A DNA stretch of 11,637 bases, taken from contig JAUQQI010000070.1 in NCBI GenBank assembly GCA_030549955.1, positions 3,984 through 15,620 of the forward strand, written 5' to 3'. This stretch comes from Chloroflexota bacterium. Its GTDB lineage: Bacteria; Chloroflexota; Dehalococcoidia; JAUQQI01. A program made the translations under genes and the position numbers. Positions 6,805 through 11,637 of this stretch are shown here, one piece after another. The stretch's first letter is position 1, and each line of letters opens with the position of its first letter. The notes beneath the pieces were generated by a model. The model ran no database searches and was not told the origin of the DNA. It saw nothing but the letters and a program-made list of their open reading frames with translations.

Positions 6805-7263
6805 TCAGCCGTGCCGCGGGGGCGTCAGGTTACGGGTCTCGAGTTCGGCCCAGGTTAGAACCTCGCCCCCGAGGTCCGCCTGACGGGCCCTGGCCCGGGT
6901 GCTGTCGGCGAAGGCGGCCAGGCCCCAACCCATCGGACTCCGGACCTGTGGGCTCAAAAGAAACCAGGCGCCTTCGGCCCGGACCCAACTTCGACTCTCG
7001 TAATCATGGACCCAGACGGCAGCCCAGGCCGGCCGGCGCTTCTGCCGGTAAACCAGCAGACACCCGATATCATCAAAGAGCAGGGGATCGGCCCCCGCAA
7101 CCGACGCCGCGGCGGCAAACCGGTCGTCGCCGATAATCATTCCGCATTCGGCACAGACATCCCGGCCGTAGCGGATGTCCGGGGGCTCGGGCTCCGTCCG
7201 GTGGGCGCAGGCCCCGGCCAGGGCGGCCAGAGCCAGAAGGCCGAGAAACTCCCGGCGGTTCAC
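6805..7263 (-). CDS. nosL: NosL copper-binding lipoprotein
   Basis: From the GTG at 7263 this is a 152-residue protein. It starts NRREFLGLLALAALAGAC, a signal with twin arginines and a lipobox-like end, so Cys19 is the likely lipidated residue and export may be by Tat. The NosL hallmark Cys37-x2-Cys40-Gly-Met42 (CAECGMIIGD) follows, with conserved-looking LLFDDIGCLLVY and WVHDY. NosL binds Cu(I) and delivers it to the N2O reductase maturation system. The GTG overlaps the nosY stop as GTGA, with GGGAGG 7 bases upstream; an in-frame upstream start would add 19 residues and overlap nosY more deeply, so I reject it. It is the last nos gene here. Its end is separated by 8 bases from the convergent kinase gene, with no clear terminator hairpin between. 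Length and motif agree with the family. Confidence 0.92.
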   Translation of the reverse strand: MNRREFLGLLALAALAGACAHRTEPEPPDIRYGRDVCAECGMIIGDDRFAAAASVAGADPLLFDDIGCLLVYRQKRRPAWAAVWVHDYESRSWVRAEGAWFLLSPQVRSPMGWGLAAFADSTRARARQADLGGEVLTWAELETRNLTPPRHG

Positions 7264-8093
7264 GGGCGAACCTCCCTTTGGAGGCCCAGGTAGCCGGCGA
7301 CCAGGGCGGCCGGAATCCACAGGGCGAGGCTTGCGTGGAAGACCAGGGGCAGGTAGGGACCGAGAAGGTCGGCGGCATAGAGGCCAGCCGGCCCGAGCAG
7401 TTCGGTCGACCCGCTGAGCAGATACAGGGCGGCAACCCGGTAGCTTTCGAGGGGGTTTATAAATGCCGCCACCAGCAGCCAGCCGGGCGAAAGCCGCAGA
7501 ACGATGGCCGTCCCCATCAGGCCGAGACTACCGACCAGACCGAGAACAAGCCAGGCAGCGACCGCCAGGCTCAGGGCCGTGCCGGACCGGCGGACAGCAG
7601 CCGAGATGGCCACTCCTATAGCAAGGTTTGCCCAGCCAAGGAGGACCGTAAGTTCGACGAGCCCCAGGAAGGTCTGGGGGTCCCGGTAGGATCCGGCGGC
7701 CCCGAGGGCGAGTCCAGCCGCCCCGAAACTCACCCCCACCGCGGCCGCGAGCGCCAGCCCCAGGCCAACAACCTTTCCCAGGTAGAAATCGAGAAGATCG
7801 ACGGGCTGGGCAAGCCAGAATTCGAGGCTTCCCCGCTCCCGTTCCCCGGCGAGGGACTGGGCCCCGAGGGTCAGGCCCATCAGGGGCACGAGCAGCATCA
7901 TCAGGTTCACCATGCTGGCGGCGGTTCGCCCGAAGCCGGCCACCTGGCCATAGCCGGCCCCGGCCAGGGCCAGGAAGGCAAGGCCCAGGCTCAGAACCGC
8001 CAGGCTGGCGCTGTAGGCCACAAACCAGCGGTTCCGCAGGGCATCCCGGAGCTCCTTGCCGGCCAGAATCCGAGCGCTCCTAGCCCACCCCAT
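7260..8093 (-). CDS. nosY: NosY ABC transporter membrane subunit
   Basis: This is a 277-residue integral membrane protein with about six hydrophobic helices and an ABC-2/NosY-like cytoplasmic loop (GERERGSLEFWLAQPVDL, about residues 83-100) that would contact the ATPase. With NosD and NosF it forms the ABC complex needed to build the copper centres of NosZ. Two in-frame ATGs lie 6 bases apart. I chose 8093 because the GGAGA site ends directly before the ATG at 8099, leaving no spacing, but is 6 bases from 8093. The gene overlaps the end of the nosD-nosF fusion by 14 bases and overlaps nosL at its own end, so translation is coupled. The family call rests on the order nosB-nosDF-nosY-nosL together with the loop and helices. 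The helix count is by eye. Confidence 0.9.
   Translation of the reverse strand: MGWARSARILAGKELRDALRNRWFVAYSASLAVLSLGLAFLALAGAGYGQVAGFGRTAASMVNLMMLLVPLMGLTLGAQSLAGERERGSLEFWLAQPVDLLDFYLGKVVGLGLALAAAVGVSFGAAGLALGAAGSYRDPQTFLGLVELTVLLGWANLAIGVAISAAVRRSGTALSLAVAAWLVLGLVGSLGLMGTAIVLRLSPGWLLVAAFINPLESYRVAALYLLSGSTELLGPAGLYAADLLGPYLPLVFHASLALWIPAALVAGYLGLQREVRP
7271..7276 (-). promoter_or_regulatory. Ribosome binding site fixing the GTG start of nosL
   Basis: GGGAGG on the minus strand lies 7 bases before the GTG at 7263, within the last codons of nosY. It sets the shorter NosL start directly ahead of the lipoprotein signal. Confidence 0.8.
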
Positions 8094-10386
8094 CTTCATT
8101 CTCCAGGGTAAAATCGTGCACCTTCACACCGGCCCGGCCCAGGATGAAGAAGGGCTCGGCTTTTCGGCCGGCATCGACCGTAACCCGCAGGCTCCGGCCG
8201 TTGCGATACACTTCAAACCCGTGAGTCTGAAGCAGGCTGGCGGCCTGACCAACCAGGCCTTCATCCAGGAGCAGGCGGACCGTCAGCCGGGCCGGCGCCC
8301 CCGGGGACATGGTGAGCTCGCCGACCTTGCGGCCCCCTTCGAGCCGGATGACACGGCTGGCCAGCTGACGGACCTCCTCTTCCCGGTGGGAAGTAAAGAC
8401 GATGGTCCGGCCCTGGTCCCGCAGGGCCTTCAGGCGGCCGAGGAGGTCGGCCCGACTCTCCGGGTCGAGGTTCGCCGTGGGCTCGTCGAGGAGGAGGATG
8501 GGCGGGTCGCCGATTAAGGCCAGGGCCAGGATGAGCTTCTGCTGCATGCCGCCCGAGAGGGCCCGCAGCGGCAGCTGCCCGACGCCGTCGAGGGCGAAGG
8601 CGGCCAGCCGCTCCCGGGCATATCCGACCGGTTCGCCCCGGAGGGCGGCAATGACCTCCACAAGCTCCCCGACCGACATATCGAGAGCGGGCACTTGCTG
8701 GGGAACGTAGCCGATAAGCCGGCGGAGGCGGGCACCGTCGCGGCGGGGCGAATATCCGCCGACCCGGATTTCGCCCTGGTAACCGGTCAATCCAAGCAGG
8801 CACCGCAGGACGGTAGTCTTGCCCGCCCCGTTCGGCCCCCAGAGGGCAACCGCCTCCCCCACCCGAACGGTAAACGATACGTCCTGCAACACGGGGCGGT
8901 CACCATAGGCCTTGGTAAGGCCGCCAACGCAGACGAGGGGCTCCGGGCCCTGGGCCGGTGACGGGGCGGCCGGCGCCGTCCTGGTGCCCGGGCCGGTCCG
9001 GCGCCCCAGCCAGGGCAGGCTGAGGATAACCATGCCGGTCGCCAGCAACAGGCCAGCCAGCGGGTGGTAGCGCGTCGGGTCGGGTTTAAGGCCGGGTACC
9101 GGCGGCGGGCCTGGCGGGGCGACCAGAGGTGCCGGGTCGACGAGACGAGGCTGAGGCCGGAAGACGGGCACGGCCCGGGCGGCCAGCTCCAGGGCCGCGA
9201 AGGCCGGGCTGAACCGGAAGAATCCGAGCAGGGGGTAGCGGTCGGCAAGGGCCCCGAAGACCGGTTCGTTCCGGTACGGGATATCCCCGACGCCGTCGCC
9301 GTCGGCGTCGTAGCCGACGTAGTCGGCCCAGAAGTTGCCCCGTCCCCCATCGACCCAGCGAATATCCCCCAGAACGCCCCCACCCTGGACCCCGACCTGC
9401 TCCAGGTTTTCCAGGATGGTGTTCCCGGCGATGACGTTGCGGCGGGTCGCCGCCGTGAAGAGCAGGCCGGTATCGTTATACGCCACCCAGTTTCCGGTAA
9501 ACCGGTTTTCCAGTTCGGGCGAGAGGGGCGAGTTGTCGATGTAAATGCCGACCCGGTTATTGTAAAAAAGGTTGCGCTCGGCGACGACCCCGTCCGTCTC
9601 CTTGAGGGCCAGGCCGTAGCCGGACGGCCCCCGGTTGCCCCGGAGGACGTTGCCCTGGACCGTCTGGCGGGCCCCGTACATGAGATAGATTCCGACGGAG
9701 TTTTCGCGGATGTCGTTGCCTTCAATAAGGCTGTTCTGGCTGTACATGAAGTGGAGGCCGTAGCGGCCGCCGCTTATCCGGTTGCCGCTGACCAGGGTGT
9801 TGTCGGAGTACCAGATGAGGGCATCCCGGGTCTTCTCCAGCCGGTTTCCAATGACGCGGGCGCCGGGGCTGTACCACACCTTCAGGCCATCACCCCGAAG
9901 AGGCTCGGGAAGGTCCTTGCCCACAATGGTATTGCCCTGGATAAGGCCGTCGGGGGCGTTCTGAAAATAGATACCGAAGAGGCAGTCGACAACCTCGTTG
10001 CCGACGATGGCAGCGCCAGGGGCGCTGACGACAACCCCGCTGTCCTCGTGGTCGTGGCTCGAGCCGCTGCCCCGGATAACAAAACCTTCAAGCCGAACCC
10101 CGGGGGCGGTGACGGCGACCACCGAACCCCGTCCATGGCCGTCAATAATTGGGCGGTCCCGGCCCAGCAGGGTGACGGGCCGATCAATGACCACCGGACC
10201 GGAGTAGGCTCCGCCCAGGACTTCGATGATAGCCCCAGCCGGCGCCGCCGCCACCGCGGCTTGCAGGTCAGTTACCTCGCAGGTCGGGCAGACCGTGATA
10301 GCAGGCTGGGTCCCGGCCGGCCCTGCCGGCATAAGGGAGGCGAGCACAGCGGCAATGGCCAGCAAGGCGACCCAGCCCGCCCGCAT
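8080..10386 (-). CDS. nosDF: NosD-NosF fusion: periplasmic beta-helix, one membrane helix, ABC ATPase
   Basis: A single 768-codon frame joins two proteins that are normally separate. Residues 1-27 are a signal peptide. Residues about 30-400 are NosD: right-handed beta-helix repeats with recurring GN-x-I/V and VGIY/YGL turns, ending in the NosD-typical NFWADYVGYDADGDGVGDIP. A Pro-rich stretch leads to one hydrophobic helix (about 441-460) followed by GRR, so the chain would cross inward. After a short Ala/Pro linker, residues about 482-690 are a NosF ABC ATPase with Walker A GPNGAGKT (517-524), a Q-loop in YVPQQ, signature LSGGM (610-614), Walker B ILLLDEP (630-636) and His667. A C-terminal accessory domain fills 697-768. 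I found no internal start codon with a ribosome site at the NosF boundary. The ATG overlaps the nosB stop by one base, with AAAAGGAGA 6 bases upstream. NosD and NosF assignments are firm; the fusion is read directly from the frame. Confidence 0.93.
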   Translation of the reverse strand: MRAGWVALLAIAAVLASLMPAGPAGTQPAITVCPTCEVTDLQAAVAAAPAGAIIEVLGGAYSGPVVIDRPVTLLGRDRPIIDGHGRGSVVAVTAPGVRLEGFVIRGSGSSHDHEDSGVVVSAPGAAIVGNEVVDCLFGIYFQNAPDGLIQGNTIVGKDLPEPLRGDGLKVWYSPGARVIGNRLEKTRDALIWYSDNTLVSGNRISGGRYGLHFMYSQNSLIEGNDIRENSVGIYLMYGARQTVQGNVLRGNRGPSGYGLALKETDGVVAERNLFYNNRVGIYIDNSPLSPELENRFTGNWVAYNDTGLLFTAATRRNVIAGNTILENLEQVGVQGGGVLGDIRWVDGGRGNFWADYVGYDADGDGVGDIPYRNEPVFGALADRYPLLGFFRFSPAFAALELAARAVPVFRPQPRLVDPAPLVAPPGPPPVPGLKPDPTRYHPLAGLLLATGMVILSLPWLGRRTGPGTRTAPAAPSPAQGPEPLVCVGGLTKAYGDRPVLQDVSFTVRVGEAVALWGPNGAGKTTVLRCLLGLTGYQGEIRVGGYSPRRDGARLRRLIGYVPQQVPALDMSVGELVEVIAALRGEPVGYARERLAAFALDGVGQLPLRALSGGMQQKLILALALIGDPPILLLDEPTANLDPESRADLLGRLKALRDQGRTIVFTSHREEEVRQLASRVIRLEGGRKVGELTMSPGAPARLTVRLLLDEGLVGQAASLLQTHGFEVYRNGRSLRVTVDAGRKAEPFFILGRAGVKVHDFTLENEDGVG
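8100..8104 (-). promoter_or_regulatory. Ribosome binding site deciding the nosY start
   Basis: GGAGA on the minus strand directly abuts the ATG at 8099 and is 6 bases from the ATG at 8093. The second ATG is therefore favoured. The site lies inside the end of the nosDF gene. Confidence 0.7.
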
Positions 10387-11039
10387 CAGAAGTCTCCTTT
10401 TGACTTACCGGTTTTGTGGGCTACTCGCCAGCGCAGGACGAGTCCGGCCGCCGCCAGGAGGGCGGCCGCAAACGCCAGGTAAAGCCCGGGGCCGAAATCG
10501 GCAACCACCACGAACTGGCCGACCCGGCCGACCCCGAGGACCGGCGGGGTGAAGGGCTTAATGGCCGAGCTTAAGGGCGCTGTTGGGTCCAGGTGGTTAC
10601 CGTAGTACCACAGCCAGTAGGCCAGGTCGCCGAGGAAGATAACCGGGAATGCAACAATGGCCAGGCCGAGCATTGCCGTCCAGCGCCGGCGGATAAGGGC
10701 GGCCAGGACCGCCACAAGGGTCAGAGCCACAACCCCGTAGGGGGCAAGGGCTCGCTCGAGTCTGGCCGCCTCCTCCAACGGCATCATGCCGATGTAATGG
10801 TTACGGCCGTTGACTTCGGCAACATCGCCGACAAGCCCCCGCGGCCCCAGGTAAATGGCGACCCGCAGTCCCCCCGGATACTGGGGGGCCCGCAGGGTCA
10901 TCTCCCAGTAGGGCAGTAGCAGGGATACAAGCAAGGCAACAGCAGCCAGGACGAACAGCAGCCGGTCATTAAGCCAGCGGCTGAGGCCCGATGCTTGTCG
11001 CTCGGGTACGGCGATTACCGGTGCGGGGGACGTTTTCAT
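10386..11039 (-). CDS. nosB: NosB-like membrane protein of clade II nos clusters
   Basis: This 217-residue protein has about four membrane helices (roughly 27-45, 98-116, 121-146, 183-203). A short outside loop after helix 1 carries GLVGDVAEVN and NHYIGMM (80-86); I associate the NHYIGM signature with the membrane protein encoded between nosZ and nosD in atypical nosZ clusters. Its role is not established, but it is a marker of clade II operons and presumably assists NosZ maturation or electron supply. The ATG at 11039 has AAGGAGA about 9 bases upstream and lies 14 bases after the nosZ stop. The end overlaps the nosDF start by one base (TGATG). The Met and His of the NHYIGM motif could bind copper, which is inference. 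The identification rests on position, topology and this motif rather than a family search. Confidence 0.72.
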   Translation of the reverse strand: MKTSPAPVIAVPERQASGLSRWLNDRLLFVLAAVALLVSLLLPYWEMTLRAPQYPGGLRVAIYLGPRGLVGDVAEVNGRNHYIGMMPLEEAARLERALAPYGVVALTLVAVLAALIRRRWTAMLGLAIVAFPVIFLGDLAYWLWYYGNHLDPTAPLSSAIKPFTPPVLGVGRVGQFVVVADFGPGLYLAFAAALLAAAGLVLRWRVAHKTGKSKGDF

Positions 11040-11053
11040 GGGTCAGCTTCTCC

Positions 11054-11190
11054 TTAAGCCGGTTTGACCAGGAAGTAGCCCATCATCTCAAGGTGCAAAG
11101 CCGAGCAGAACTCGGTGCAGTAGAACGGGAACGTGCCCGGCATATCGGCCACAAACCGGAAGGTCTGGGTCTCGCCCGTCGACAGCGTCG
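11054..11190 (-). CDS. nosZ: Nitrous oxide reductase NosZ, C-terminal CuA fragment
   Basis: Only about the last 45 residues are recognisable, from LSTGETQTF through VADMPGTFPFYC to YFLVKPA and a TAA stop at 11054. The CuA ligand motif is complete: Cys codons at 11117-11119 and 11105-11107, His at 11093-11095 and Met at 11084-11086, giving C-x3-C-x3-H-x2-M (CTEFCSALHLEM). NosZ reduces N2O to N2; its CuA domain receives electrons and passes them to the CuZ cluster in the propeller domain. The FCSALHLEMMGY wording is what I associate with clade II enzymes. Upstream of about 11190 the frame stays open but no longer looks like NosZ, and the base composition changes sharply. The gene is therefore cut here, most likely by an assembly join. 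The full gene should be about 600 residues or more. Confidence 0.85.
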
Positions 11191-11230
11191 TCCGGGTCCG
11201 TACCGGCGACAAGGACGAGGCAGCGATCTG
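11186..11230. other. Probable chimeric junction between nosZ and unrelated high-GC DNA
   Basis: On the low side of this interval the minus strand reads NosZ; on the high side a different minus-strand frame reads a HAD phosphatase. GC is about 52% in 11041-11100 but about 82% in 11281-11340 and 90% in 11521-11580, counted by eye. No repeat or mobile-element end is visible at the join. An assembly chimera at a contig end is the simplest explanation. Confidence 0.7.
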
Positions 11231-11637
11231 AGCAGGTCCGCGGGCGCGTCCCCCACCGCCCAGGCCTCCTCCGGGGACCAGCCGTGCCGCTCGAGGTGGA
11301 GGCGGACGGCGGCCGCCTTCCGCACCCCCCGGGGCACCAGGTGGTAGGCGCGGACCTCGGGGAGGTCGAGGTGGGGGAAGGGCCGGCGGAGCCGCCCGTT
11401 GTCCACGAGCTCCAGCCAGCCCAGCCCTGCGGCCTCCAGGGCCCGGGTGGCCTCGGCGGGGTCCACGAGCCCGCGGAAGAGCAGCGTCGCCTCCCGCGGC
11501 TAGCGCGACCACGGCCGTGGGGGGGAGCCGCGCGCGCCTCCCCGCCAGCGCCGCCGCGCCCACAGCCGGTGCGGGGCCGCGGCGGGACCCGGGGGAAGAG
11601 GGACGCGCGCAGCTGCCGGTGCAGGCCGCGCTGGCGG
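11221..11637 (-). pseudogene. HAD-superfamily phosphatase fragment, frame-broken, foreign composition
   Basis: From 11499 down to about 11221 one minus-strand frame reads EATLLFRGLVDPAEA, VDNGRLRRPFPHLD, EVRAYHLVPRGV, KAAAVRLHL and AVGDAPADL. The lysine followed by GD-x3-D matches HAD motifs III and IV of the Cof/mannosyl-3-phosphoglycerate phosphatase type. A TAG at 11500-11502 stops this frame; the sequence beyond continues plausibly in another frame (LPPTAVVAL), so there is a frameshift near 11495, either real or a sequencing error. The C-terminus is lost at the junction with nosZ, and the N-terminal catalytic DxD motif is not in the window. Composition is far more GC-rich than the rest, so this piece probably comes from another organism or locus. 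It has no functional link with the nos genes. Confidence 0.6.

Noticed and set aside
6780..6840. Bidirectional terminator between the kinase and nosL
   Set aside because: Only weak GC complementarities (4 bp) are present and no T-run follows; I could not draw a stable hairpin.
7278..8111. 277-codon plus-strand frame opposite nosY
   Set aside because: Antisense shadow with Gln/Gly/Pro-rich text; nosY on the other strand is supported by operon position, helices and ribosome site.
9064..10482. 472-codon plus-strand frame opposite nosDF
   Set aside because: It is the complement of a clearly real gene with full ABC and NosD motifs. Its product is low-complexity Gly/Ala/Asp/Val text without a domain, as expected in high-GC DNA.
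11054..11563. A single 169-residue protein ending in the CuA motif
   Set aside because: The frame crosses the composition break. Its N-terminal two-thirds is Pro/Arg/Gly-rich text out of frame with the HAD phosphatase, so it is an artefact of the junction.

Overview
The window shows denitrification-type respiratory DNA from a high-GC bacterium. It carries the downstream half of a clade II (atypical) nitrous oxide reductase operon, a two-component system, and a second operon coding for a quinone-linked iron-sulfur/membrane/copper-protein electron-transfer module. Strong GGAGG ribosome sites, GTG and TTG starts and tight stop/start overlaps suit a high-GC Bacillota or Chloroflexota lineage. This placement is an inference; there is no rRNA or other phylogenetic marker.

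Layout. Positions 1-4364 (minus strand) hold one operon. Its transcription order is a Tat-exported four-cluster [4Fe-4S] protein, an NrfD/ActC-like membrane protein, a membrane-anchored cupredoxin, a coiled-coil lipoprotein, and a second lipoprotein cut by the left edge. Positions 4365-4544 are a 180-bp divergent control region with a 7-bp inverted repeat. Positions 4545-6796 (plus) hold a NarL/LuxR-type response regulator and its HisKA_3-type sensor kinase, overlapping at GTGA. Positions 6805-11185 (minus) hold the tail of the nos operon, in transcription order nosZ (C-terminal CuA end only), nosB, a fused nosD-nosF gene, nosY and nosL. The kinase and nosL converge with 8 bases between them. 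From about 11185-11230 to the right edge, base composition jumps to roughly 80-90% GC. There the sequence encodes pieces of an unrelated HAD phosphatase, so nosZ is cut by what looks like a chimeric assembly join.

How the genes may work together. NosZ reduces N2O outside the cytoplasmic membrane. NosDFY and NosL supply and mature its copper centres, and NosB is a membrane partner typical of clade II clusters. No nosR, nosC, nosG or nosH is visible. The left operon has the parts of a quinol-oxidising complex (FeS + NrfD-like) feeding a copper protein, so it could be an electron route to NosZ or to another periplasmic reductase. Its position beside the two-component genes suggests joint regulation. 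Both links are inferences from position.

The most unusual points are the single-chain NosD-transmembrane-NosF fusion, the cupredoxin with an off-pattern CuA-like motif, and the FeS/NrfD/cupredoxin/lipoprotein operon with no catalytic molybdopterin subunit in view.
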